Below are positions 24,715-35,952 of a stretch of DNA of 64,000 nucleotides, in pieces. Origin of the DNA: Calonectria ilicicola (Eukaryota; Ascomycota; Sordariomycetes; Hypocreales; Nectriaceae); assembly GCA_020809705.1 (NCBI GenBank), contig CP085827.1:6572001-6636000 (forward strand). Direction: 5' to 3'. The translations under genes were made by a program, and so were the position numbers. A model generated the notes under the pieces. The model ran no database searches. It was not told the origin of the DNA and saw nothing but the letters and a program-made list of their open reading frames with translations. Each line of letters opens with the position of its first letter. Position 1 is the first letter of the stretch.

Positions 24715-26994
24715 CGTTCGATTTATACTTTGATTTGGCCCGGCGGTCCGAGATCCGAGATCAGAGATGGGTGAGATGGGTAAGATGGTTGGCGAGGTCG
24801 GGTAAAACGATTTTGACGTCACTACCCTCCTATTTAAAAATATGCCTTTCCGCCTTTTTTTTAAACACCATAGATCAATTAAGGGGCCTTGGACCATTCC
24901 TTTTGCTTAGAATACCCCGCTCAGTGGGCGCCAACGATGTGAAAGATCTCTTGCGGGTCTACACTTTTTTTTGAGCTGACCCCGTTTGGATGATCACTTT
25001 TCCCCTCATATACTAACGATTGATATAAAATACAAGCAGTAATATTTTCCAGAATTCTTTGGGTGCCTTAGAGCCATATATGTTACAAAAATGATCAATA
25101 TCGAACGGTTTTGTTTGGTCTTTAATCATTTCTGACCAAAAATCAATCAACTTCGATCCTTCATATAGCAGAACATTTATATACTCGTGAAGACTTAGAT
25201 AGTTGACGCTTCTAAGTCTAACCTGATTCACAATTCGACAGACCTGTCTTGGGAGGGTCCATATGTGATGGCGAACCCTGTGTTTTATGTACAATACAAC
25301 GAAAGATATTGCCTGTAACAGACGCTGTCCAGGTGCTGTTATAATCAAATGTACTGAACCCAATGAACGCGGTAACTGCATTCATTGTTTGATCTTTTGC
25401 CTCAGCGGTAACTGATCTTTGTCCCCAGGAAAAGGTCCTCTTCCTGTATTACAGTACCCTACCCCCTTTACTTTTTTTCACCATCTCCTAGCTGCCCAAT
25501 AAAGAAATAAATAACGAAGATAATCTAGGTGTAAACTTTTGATACTTCTTTATGTATAGTTATTTATTTTTTGGCGTTCAGACCAATGGAGTATTTGAGT
25601 TGCGTGGTGGTATCCAAACGTGCAATAAAATTTTATATTAGACATTCCTTGTTAGATAGGATAAGTCAATAATCAGAGACGTTTGGCGCTCATTTGGATG
25701 TTGGTCGTAATTACGTCATGCACGCTGGAGAGAAATGGCATATACTGGATTACCTGGGTGATTTAGTTTTTATGTGGCCGAAAGTCGCCATCTCTTACTG
25801 TCTGCAGTGCATCTTCAGGGCTACACCCTCCTGGTCTTTTTAGTTAAGTCTTTCCAGAATATGATGCAATTTTTCTTCCGCGCAGTTCTCACAGTTATGA
25901 CTGGGTGCTCACAGACTGCGTATCTGAGCAAGAGCAAATTAGTGGGGAGCGAAAGAGACGCGTTGGCAGACTAGGGCAGGGTCAATCATCGTACAAGAGA
26001 GGATGCTGGAAAATGGGGGGACAACCAACACAGTCCCACAGGTGCATATCTTCGTTGGGCTTGTATCCGATTGGTCCTGTGTAAAGAAACGGGCGGGGGA
26101 GGGGTTCACCATTTGGCCGCAGGTTGGTGTCTATTATCGATCAATAGTGGCATTATGTTGGAAAAGAGGGGTAAAGAATTGTGTTAAAAAGGAAAAAGAA
26201 AGAAAAGGGAAAGAAAGAAAAAAAAAAAAAAAAAGCCCGGTCGGCCCGGCCCGTACAACAAAAAAGGGTGGTCGAGGCAAAGGAATGACACTGGTGTTTC
26301 GCTGTTGGTTGATGATATTCCAAAGCTCCAGTCCTGATGGACACGGCATAATCTGGTGGGGTGGGGGGTGATGGCATGATAGCACGTTTTTACTGGGAGA
26401 GAGAGACACATTGCATCCATGGGGAAAGCTGTTGGTCCTTGCTTCCCATGCGCATGCAGAACTCGTCACACGTTTAGTTTACTGCTCCGTCACTGCACCT
26501 AGACATGCAGGCGGAGACGGGGAATATTGGCCAAAGGCCAGAGCAATATCCCCATGATTCCCCACACAAAAGCAGGCCCCCAGTCCTATCCGCGCCGTCC
26601 CGTTGCGCGCCGCGGACGGTGCGGTGACGCCTTCTCCGTAGCGCTGGCGTGGTGCGCTTGGCTGGGATGAAGTTGGGTCATGGGTTGCCAAGAGGGCCTT
26701 CAACCGATATCAATCGCCCTGATGGTTCCCCGCCGCTGCAGGGCTGGCACCCAACGAAAGAGGGGAATCTGCTCCAACAACGTGTTCCTGGTCTGCTCAA
26801 CGCAGCTGGTTATCTGCTGGGTCCTCTGCTGGTCCTCCTCTTTTTGTATACTTCTCATTTCGTTTTCCCGCATCCCCCTCGCGTCAAAGCAGCCACCAAC
26901 ACCAGGCTGCGCATTCACCCTCAACTCCATCACACCCACGCGCACACCCACGTACATTTATATACACATACCTTTCTCCTCATAACTATACACC
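24715..26994. other. Intergenic region, AT-rich in its first half
   Basis: About 2.3 kb before the methyltransferase. 24960-25640 is clearly AT-rich and holds one 122-codon open frame on the minus strand (25013-25381) without a recognised domain. A purine-rich stretch with a run of A lies at 26190-26235. The last 150 bases (CT- and CA-rich, TTTATATACA near 26957) look like the methyltransferase promoter and leader. Confidence 0.5.
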
Positions 26995-28612
26995 ATGGCG
27001 GACCAACAACCAGCCGCCGCTGCCTCCACGACGCCTGCTGCTACTACTTCATCCACTCCCGCCATCGTCGCAACCCCCGCTCCTCAGCCCGAGCTTGTCC
27101 CCGGCGATGATCTCGAGGTAATTAGTGCCTTGTCACTGTTTGGTTTCCTATAGTTGCGTTGCGTGCGCCACATCAATTGCTAATTGCCTTTTTTGTTCGC
27201 GGCTAGGACGATGCCGATGCCGATGCCGACTCGACGCTTGGCGACGATGCGTGAGCAATCCTTCCAGCCCTCAACTCACCCCACACCTCTTCAATGCGAA
27301 CATAATTGCTCTTCAACGCCACCAAATAGGCACATGTATAACGCGCGGCATCATCGCTGACACTCTTCCTCATAGTGCCAGTTCCACTGCCTCGGTAACA
27401 GCCAGTATTCTCGAGTACCGCACCATCCAAGGCCGAACTTTCCATAGCGACCGCCATCCGACCGAGTACTTTACACCCAACGACGAGCAGCAGCTGCAGT
27501 CGGTTGACATTACGTGCGTTTGATCTGCTTGGGTATGTTTCAGATGCAGAACACAGGGGGCTAACCTTTGTGGTTCCAGTCACCACTATCTTACTATCCT
27601 GCTCGACCACAAGCTGCATCTTGCCCCAATCAAGGATGATGTCAAGGTGCGATTGACCGAATGATGCGCCCAGCTTACTGCACTGTGTACTGATCATCTT
27701 ACCGCCAAATAGGCTGTTCTCGACGTCGGGACTGGATCCGGCATCTGGGCCATGTACGGAAACCCCATGCGCTGAAAGCAGGCTTCTCCCCCGCTAACCG
27801 ACACTCTTCGCAGTGACTTTGCCGACCAGTTCCCCCAGGCTGAAGTTATCGGCTCCGACCTATCCCCTTGCCAGCCAGAATGGGTTCCGCCCAACGTCAA
27901 GTTCGAGGTCGACGACGCCACACTGAACTGGACATGGAAGACGGGCTACTTTGACTTCATCCACGTGCGCTACCTGTTTGGCGCCATCCAAGACTGGAAC
28001 GCCCTTTTCAGCGAGGCCTACCGCTGCTGCGCTCCCGGCGGCTGGGTACACTCTTCCGAAGCTGATGTGCACTTTTACAGCGACGACGGCACCACCGACC
28101 TGGAGCCCGTCCTCAAGACCTGGGACCAGTTGTATGAGGATGGCGGTAAGGCAACTGGTCGCACCTTTTTCCCTCAGAAAGACGAGCTCCAGGAGAAGGC
28201 GCTGAAAGCAGCTGGTTTTACCGACATCAAGGTTGTCGAATACAAGGTATGCCCGTTTTGGTTGCGTGCTGATGTTGATTCAAATTATACCTGGCTAACC
28301 TTGCAAACAGCTTCCCGTCGGTGGATGGCCCAAAGACCCGAAGCTTCGTGAGGTCGGCAACTTTGTCAAGCTAACTCTGGAAAATGATATTGAAGGCAAG
28401 TCTTGGTTCTTGATTCTCATCAAACGCACAGGAGAGCGTGGTTCTAACCGTGCACAGGATACACCCTCTTGCTGTGGCACAACGTTCTCCAGTGGCCCAA
28501 AGTCGACTACCAAGTCTTCCTCATGGGCATGCGCAAGGCACTGAGCAACCGCAAGTTGCACTCATACATGAAGGTGCGCTATGTATACGGCCGCAAGCCT
28601 GAGGCTGCCTAA
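26995..28612 (+). CDS. LaeA-like S-adenosylmethionine-dependent methyltransferase
   Basis: Eight exons: 26995-27117, 27207-27250, 27376-27513, 27580-27646, 27713-27753, 27814-28246, 28311-28395, 28458-28612; 361 aa. The N-terminus is Ala/Thr/Pro-rich, then Asp-rich, and probably disordered. The methyltransferase core begins at EYRTIQGRTFHSD. Motif I is VLDVGTGSGIWA, followed by EVIGSDLSPCQP and DFIHVRYLFGAI, the pattern of the fungal TAM/LaeA-like family. The end (FLMGMRKALSNRK) is also typical. The last intron uses a GC donor (see findings). Family members methylate proteins or small molecules and often lie in or near metabolite clusters; LaeA itself is a nuclear regulator. Which role applies cannot be told from sequence. 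Confidence 0.88.
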
Positions 28613-30522
28613 AGTTGCTGGTAGCACACCTTGCAAAGCGGAAAACGCAAAACACAAACGTTGTGTGTGAATGGGGGGATGCAAAAGTTATATCATTCTT
28701 ATCCCCTCTTTTCATTTCTTTTCTTTTTTTGGTTTCCATCCACAGCATTAGCATGCGATGATTCTTTAGGTTGATATATATATGTGATGTGATGATGGTC
28801 AGTCGGAGTGGTTACATGACTTTATTCTTGGAGCAACACTATGAGTTGCGCCGAGTTGCACGACATGTGATGAGAATCGATTATTACTTTAGATTTTACA
28901 CGATTGACAAATAGTTAACTGATCGAACCCCTCATCCTGTGTCTCCTAGGCGAATGCTGCCACTTTCACCGTTCGCTTCCAAATAGCCATGGCTGCTTCG
29001 TCATGCATGCTTCTCGAAGCATGCCGACCATTTCTGACCTTCTTCTTCACACCCAGGGCAGGCCCCAGGCAGCAATGAAAAAAGAATAAGAAAACGCCTG
29101 TCAGACGTCCATCGACACCCACCCCGAGCGCGCGCCCGAAGGCAAGACCGCAAACGGGGTCGAGATCATCAAGAGATAAAAACAACTCTCTATACAGCAG
29201 CCGCACGAGGCGACGCCGCCATCCTTGCGGACAGAGCGAGAGGACCAAGGTATTCACTCTAGGGTGTCGAGGATATACACTCATCAACCAGGGTGGGATC
29301 TGTGGCTCTTTTAGGGAACCAAGAGAAGGTCGAATACTATAGAAATGATTCTCCTGCGCGGGCGAGTTAGCAAGCTGGCGTTGTGATAGTACTGACTGAG
29401 CACTTCGCAAACAAGGCTGGGGCAAATTCCTGATATGCTGCCAGGGGAAGCAGATAATCGAGAACTGCGAGGCGCTCGCTCGGGAGAGTGCTGCTAGTAG
29501 GGGTGCACATACTGAAGTATTGTCGACGTGAAGAAGAAAGGAAAAAAAATTCCAAACCATGGCAGACCTGAAGGCATTTATAGAGTCTGTGGTGGGTCCC
29601 AATCACTTCGCTCACCGCCTAAAAGTTTTTTGGTCGGCAGAATCTTTTCAAAAGACACCACCACCCCCACTGAAAAAAAAAATTCGAACAGCAGGCATTG
29701 GCGGTGTGCCCCACTAATCGCGGATGCACCAACCTCTAGGCTGTGCTTCATGCAGGATTTTTTGTAAGCACCCACTCTTGGGTCTTGCTACATTGAGAAT
29801 TTTGATGTCAGGCTTCGCCGTAAGATCAAATCGTGTAGTTTTTTTTTTTTTTTTCTCTTTTCCGTCGCCTCACTTTTGCCTTGGCTCGGTGATTAGGTGG
29901 ATTCCAAGCGGTGAGTGGCTCTAGTTTGATGAAAAGATCCATTTGTGGTTGTTCCCAAGGCAAATCATCCTTGGAGGTACCAGGATGTTAGTGCACATAA
30001 TTCACAGTGGGACATTCCCCAGCTGTGCAAGTCACAAGTCAGCGATCGTTTGTATAATGTATTTGTGAATTTTGGTGGGAGCAAGTGCATTGTATGCACA
30101 ACCTCTTGTGAAATGAACACCGAAAACAATGTCTCCTATCATAACATATCAACCACACATGCTCCTCATTCTCGAGGATCGAAATGTAGCTCTTATTTTC
30201 TGTGTGGTTTGCATATTGATACGTCTAGGAATTATCCGCTTTCTTTTATATGACCGTTTGTTTTCATCGAATATACGATGCATACATGCGATCAACATCA
30301 ATACAAACAAAACACCCATCCTTGCTACCCTAGACACATATTTAAATTCGAATTTTGTGAAGATGGTGAGAGATTGCCAGCCCTTCCACGACAACTGATT
30401 GTATCGGGTCGTCATGTTTGAGTTAAAGGAAGCTTGATGACTCTAAGCACAGTAAAGAAATGTACCCCAAGCTATAATTTTTTTTTTTTTTCACATCAGC
30501 ACTCAGTCGATGTCACATTCAC
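28613..30522. other. Intergenic region between convergent genes
   Basis: About 1.9 kb. T/A runs near 28723, 29690 and 29838 and an AT-rich part at 29990-30520. A 218-codon minus-strand open frame (28946-29602) has no recognisable domain and looks accidental. No RNA gene recognised. Confidence 0.5.
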
Positions 30523-31482
30523 CTACAGCAAAGCTCCCTTGTCTTTGTACAGCTCCTCGTTGTCAATCCAAGCCCTGACCTCGCTTCCCACCAGTCCATC
30601 AATCTCGTCACTCGTACCGCCGCTCTTGACAACATCTCTTACCCGTGAGCTGCTCACGCCCTCGCCCTCGGGTCCTCCCTCAACAACATCCACCTTCTCC
30701 GCCCACTCGCCGTCGCCTCCCACCTCAGCAAGCCCGCCCTCGGCCAGTCGCTCCACCTCGGCCCGCTGCACGCCCGTGTCGCCCCACTGCTCATCCGGCC
30801 GCGTCGTCACACGCAGCCGGGCATCTGCAAAGAAGGGCCCCAGCAAGCGCTGCATCGGCGTCGCCTCCGCCTTGCACGTAGGATCGGGAGACCCGTAGTA
30901 CTTGGGGTTGAAGATGCGGACCAGCGTGTCAAAGCCTGCGAGGAATGTCTGTGTTGGGGCCGCTGAGGATGGCGAGGGGCGATAAAAGCCCGACTGTGCA
31001 ATCGCACGCGCCTTGTCGTGGAAAAAGGGCATCGTGGTGACGGCCAGATCAATTTCCAACCCGTGTTCCTTATCCTCAGCCATCTCCTCCAACAGTTGCC
31101 TGCCCATTGCATACATCATGCCTAGCCGAACCGGGAAACTGGCCGGCTTCGGTGCCTTGTCTGCATTGTTGACGCTTAGCAGCAACAGCAGACGCCGCGA
31201 CCCACCGCTGGAGGCAGCGGCCTCGAGCGCCTCACGTGCCATTGCGGAGTGCGCCCTCGTTGGCGGATTGAAGCTCGAGTCGAGCACGATAAGGTTGCTC
31301 ACTGGGCTCAATGGGCGACGCGGGGCAGGGCCCGGGGAGTTTTCGGTGTGAGGGAGAGTGCACAGGACGCGGAAGCCATCAGGTGAAGACTGGAAGGATG
31401 CGAGGGAGCGCGAGAAGAAGGCCGCGAGAGATTTGAGATCCGGACGAGGCATCGGAGTTTGCAATGACGATGTACTCATCAT
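30523..31482 (-). CDS. POF1: Nicotinamide-mononucleotide adenylyltransferase-like protein (POF1 type)
   Basis: Single exon. I start at 31482 (MMSTSSLQ, 319 aa); the frame is open to an ATG at 31566, which would add a 28-residue N-terminus of uncertain reality. The nucleotidyltransferase fold is shown by VLDSSFNPPTRAHSAMA, where TRAH stands in the place of HxGH, and by the C-terminal SSSRVRD, matching the family's SSTxxR motif. Relatives in yeast (Pof1) transfer AMP to NMN, making NAD in the cytosol. The protein lies tail to tail with the methyltransferase gene and upstream of VPS11 on the same strand, with no functional link implied. Confidence 0.82.
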   Translation of the reverse strand: MMSTSSLQTPMPRPDLKSLAAFFSRSLASFQSSPDGFRVLCTLPHTENSPGPAPRRPLSPVSNLIVLDSSFNPPTRAHSAMAREALEAAASSGGSRRLLLLLSVNNADKAPKPASFPVRLGMMYAMGRQLLEEMAEDKEHGLEIDLAVTTMPFFHDKARAIAQSGFYRPSPSSAAPTQTFLAGFDTLVRIFNPKYYGSPDPTCKAEATPMQRLLGPFFADARLRVTTRPDEQWGDTGVQRAEVERLAEGGLAEVGGDGEWAEKVDVVEGGPEGEGVSSSRVRDVVKSGGTSDEIDGLVGSEVRAWIDNEELYKDKGALL

Positions 31483-31740
31483 GATGCTATTGCATTGAGC
31501 TATTAAGATGGCACAGTCAGAGTTGGAGCTGGATAACGTGGGGCGGCTCGGAAAAGTAATGCACAAAAAACCACCTCCTGACAGAAGTATGCTCGCTCTG
31601 CAATTTACAACGTCTCAACACGAGTAAACTGGGATCCCGTATAAAAATAAACTAGACACAACACACATTACCCCAGCAATGCAGTCCTGAACTCCTCTAG
31701 ACATCAAATCTCGCATGCTTCAATCTCATCAACGTCATTG

Positions 31741-34700
31741 CTACTCCGCACTGTGTCCAACATCCATAACACCCCTCGAGAACCACTCGGCTACGGTTCC
31801 AAGTCGATCCTCGCTATTCTCCACGTCTGCCTTGAACAGCTCGTGCTTGTTTGCGCTCTCCCGCTGACTCTCCCGCATCTTGCGGATCACGTCATTCTCA
31901 CCAGCGCATTTAGGGCACTCCGCCTCGTCCTCCTTGTCGGCATTCCGCACACATCGTTGGTGGAAGCTGTGCTTGCACAAGAAGTGTACTGCGGGGAGAT
32001 CTAGCCTCTGGCTGCAGTCGGAACACCAGGTGGCCTGGAATACGACGGGTTTTGATCCGAGATCTGCCAGCTCTTCGCGTCTTTTTTCCGTATCGGCTCG
32101 GAGCGTGTTGATCTTGTGGCGGTTCTGTGCAATTTCCTTTCGTTCACGAGTAATGGTTTCGTGAAGATATGGTTTGATCATCCCCATTGTCGCTACACCG
32201 CCTCCTGATGATTGTCCCACAAGTGTCTGGATCACTTGCAGAGGTGCCATCAGTCCATCCTTGTCAATTTTGGACAAGACGTTTGAGAGTTCCTCAGGAC
32301 CCGCCTCCTCAAGAACTCGGGGATCCGATGTGAGATAAGCTAATGCGGCAGGGTAAAGTTGCGGTTCTTCAGGGCCGTATTTTCTCAATGCCTTCATTGC
32401 TCCTCTAGTATCCTTAGCAGACGTATATGACCTAAAAATGTCAGACAAGAGGCCGGCCTGCTCTTTGACGAGCACCGTTCCGTCCTGAAAGTCGGAGAGA
32501 TGGGACAAAAGCAACACATTTGAGCTTTCCATGGGGATATGTTCTCCTTCGATGAGTTTCTTCGCCTTCGCCTCCCATTCCTCTTTGTGATGTTGTCCTT
32601 TCTTTTCGCCTGACTTGTAAAGATACATTTCGAAAAGCGTCGTGTATAGATCCGTTCTGTCATCGGGTTTGACATCCTCTTCTTTCAGGCAAGCTTCCAG
32701 AAATACGATAAACTCGTCAGGGTGGTCAATGAACGAGGAAAAAGCAGTTCTGGGGCGTGGGGGTGTATATTTCGGTGCTGGAGAATCATCTTTGTCAATG
32801 ACGAGAGCTGCGTTGCCTGCTGCAGTCCTTCCATTCCCTGGCGATCCCGGGCCCGCGACAGCTGCGGCATTCATATAAGGCAAAGGGAGAAGGTTGGAAA
32901 GATTTTGAACCGCATTTGCGGCAAACCCGCCAACGACAGGTACTTCGGCTTCGCTCGCTACCACTACTGTCTGTCGAGGTTTGTATCGCCCAGTGTAATA
33001 GTCGACAAAGAGTCTTGTCGATTCATTAGGGCAATTCTCAATGAGAACCCGGGCGTACTTTTGCATGCATCGATAGGTCTGGGATCGTTAGCTTTGGTAT
33101 TCCTTTAAATGTCCTGGGAGGCAACAAACTGTTTCTGGGTCCTGCCTCCAGACGAAGTCGAGCGCCTCTTCATAATTCTTGGAATCTTCAATGAGAATAT
33201 CTACAACCAGATCGGTTTCGCCATGCTTCTTGGCTAAATATGCAGCCTGTTCGTAATACCCGCCCTGGCGGCACATTGCAATTGCGGTGTCTAGATCGAA
33301 CTTGAGGTCACCAGGAGATTTGATAAACGCCTCCAGTTTTTTGATGTCCTTGAGCTTGGCGTAGCAGTTTAGGAGCAGAGTTGTGTGATCGGCGGTTGCC
33401 TTCCTGTGTTCATGTAGCTGCTCAAGGTATTGAATTAGGTTGTGAATGCGTTGCGTATCGAGGAACTATGTATGTTAGTTGCTTGATTTCTCCAAAATGG
33501 CTGGGCATGAGTTTTACTTTTCGAATGATTTGTGACGGTTCCGTCGCCTCAATGGCCCTGATATACTGCACCATTGCACCGTCATAGTCTGCCTTCTGAT
33601 AAAGGTGGTCCCCAAACCGGCGGTAGATCAGACTTTGTTGCTCGGCATCAAGCCCGGACTTTTGCGCCAATTCAATGGCCAAGGGGAACATGTTTCTCTG
33701 ATACATCATTTCCAGTCGCTGTTGAAGGGTTTTCTCGTGATATCGGAAGACCTAAGAGCGTTAGGGAATGGTGTCTGGGTGGGTGGGAATACTGATGACT
33801 ACCTTCCCATCTTCGGTGATGGTGTAGAAATCCCCCCAGATCTCGGCAAAATATCCAACAGGCGACATGAGTGTTTCCGTGTGACTAACGACTCGGAGAT
33901 CCGTATCTAGAAGCACAAAAGTCGATGCATTGAACAATGGGTTGCTGGTGGTGCTACCAAACCGCCGTCGGATGGCATCAGAATCCTTCCCGTTTGCAGA
34001 CGAGGGGGGGCAAGCAAGAGCCACATAATCCTGATAGATGGAAATTAGGCTCTTGGGCGATTCGTATGCCCGGGGAGGACCACGGCCATCTAGCGTATAC
34101 GTGTAGATAGCATCGTCTCGTGCGACCACGACATCGCCTGTCCTAGGATCAATGGTCATACAACCAACATCGCAACCCATATCCTCGACAGTTTTAGGCG
34201 GCATCCCATGGCCTTTTTTCGATAAACCGAGCTTCAATATTCTTGAGGTGGTCGATACAAAGAGGGTGGTCAAGTTCGGGTCTACCATGAGTTGAACGCC
34301 GGTCACGGGTTCTTCCGCCTCGAAGACGATTCGCTGCTTCGTTCCCAAGTCATGGATTAGGTCGCCTCGGATGACCGTGACGGCTCCGTTGGTGAATGCG
34401 ACGGCGATTTGGGTTAGGTCGTCGGTGGCAGTAAATGCGGATATCTGGTCATGGTTAGACTGAGCTTTTAGAGGAAGGATTCTGATGGGGACTCACAGGG
34501 AATTGACGCCTGGCGTTGTTGATAGTCAAGGTGCTCAGACATGTTGGCAGGTTTGTCTTTTTGACGAGCTTGTCGAGAGCCCAAACTTTGAGAACAGGCT
34601 CGCTGCTCAAGTCTTCCTGCGGATTGGTCAGCATGCGACCAAACTATAAGGAGCTTTGGGATGGCGTATGGTAGATACCGAAACGGTGACAAGCACGCTT

Positions 34701-35030
34701 GTTCCTTCGACTTGTCGCATTTGGGTAATATTGCCCGTCTCATGCGCCTGGAAGCGTCGAATAACGTTCCAAGCCTTGCCAATGATGCTGACCCATCCAT
34801 CGCGAGACCCAATAAACAGGCTGTCGGAGCCTGTGCAGACGCTGGAGATGTCGTTGCCCTCAAAGAGCGGCTGGGTCTCCTCGGCCGGAAGGTTGATTTG
34901 GGCGACGTCGAAGAAGTCAAACGACTTCCACTGCGGCGCCAGGTTAGTAAAGTGATTGGGATAAGGCGGAAGAGCAGCTGTAAGAGAGTGCACGCAGGAA
35001 AATGAGGGGCAGACGTACCGAAATAGCCAT
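31741..35030 (-). CDS. VPS11: Vacuolar protein sorting protein VPS11 (HOPS/CORVET core subunit)
   Basis: Seven minus-strand exons: 35030-35019, 34930-34679, 34616-34497, 34444-33803, 33751-33518, 33465-33130, 33078-31741; 977 aa, the usual length. The first exon encodes only MAIS, then WKSFDFFDVAQI. Residues 1-360 are the beta-propeller (IGSRDGWVSIIGKAW; VIRGDLIHDLG). 380-800 are clathrin-heavy-chain-like helical repeats (KTLQQRLEMMYQRNM; CKQGGYYEQAAYLAKKH type repeats). A C-terminal RING-H2 finger lies at about 884-923 (CSDC, FLCKHSFHQRC, CPKC). The protein scaffolds tethering complexes on endosomes and vacuoles. The last intron donor is weak (GTTTGT) but the splice restores ETTYRCMQKYARVLIEN. 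Confidence 0.94.
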
Positions 35031-35952
35031 CTTGACGCATCGAAGGGTGTTGGGGGTTGGAGGTTGGGAGAGGCGCACCGAAGCCGCGCGATGACGATGG
35101 TGGGACATGGCATGGCGCTGCCAGTTTTGGGGGAGCTCTGTGCGGAGCTTGACCGACTGCCTGCCAATGGGGTGCTAGCAGGCATTGATGGGGAGCAACA
35201 CTCCACTGGCCCCCAGATACTGGGCTTGCCTTAGGTTGCTCTTAATCGCCTAACTGAGCTATTATGAGAATGGGATTTCAGTCATATATCTGCATCCGCT
35301 TCTGACGTTTCGCGCACTGAACCCTCCAGCCATGTATAATTAGGTCCCATGGGAGTTGGAAAAAAGAGCGTGAGCAAATGTCAGTATTATAGGTGCTGAG
35401 CATGGTGATGCTGCTCACGACGGAATGCCAAAATGCAGATGCTGGCATTTAAACGGCCTGCATGAGTTATTCTATTTACACACACATATATATATCTAGG
35501 CAGAAGACAGAATTCCACAATATTTAGTGGCTGCAGCATAATAAAGCCTTGGATGGAAATTATTTGAACATGAACCACCATGCCAGAGCGAACTGCTGTG
35601 GTGAAGGTGGGAGAGCTGCAGCGCGCCAACTGGGCTGTATGATTGGGCCTTAGCGTTGCAGTCGGTCTGCAGGAGACCCGCCACTGAACATGACCTTTCA
35701 GGCCCTCTGGACAAGGGTCGACGTCAAGTTGCATTGAGACGACAATCACAAGCTAAACTAGACGTGAGGGCGATTGATACATTAAAGGATAAATGCTCCA
35801 AGGGTATCATGTATTGCTATTACGGGGGCTTGGAAGAAAATGCCCCTTACCTCCGCCTAACCGCGCTGAATCAAACGTCATCTCCCGAAAATTGTCAGTC
35901 CACCATCCCATCCCAGTTAAGTATACCCATCATTCGTCACCTCTGAAAGGCA
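35031..35952. other. Intergenic region upstream of VPS11
   Basis: About 0.9 kb between the VPS11 start and the stop of the next minus-strand gene; contains the VPS11 promoter. Nothing else recognised. Confidence 0.55.

Noticed and set aside
26134..26469. Overlapping minus-strand frames near the A-run at 26.2 kb
   Set aside because: Phe-rich products come from the purine run read in antisense; no domain and three competing frames.
28946..29602. 218-codon minus-strand frame between methyltransferase and POF1-like gene
   Set aside because: No domain, overlapping frames on both strands, ends in T/A-run UTR-like DNA; looks accidental.
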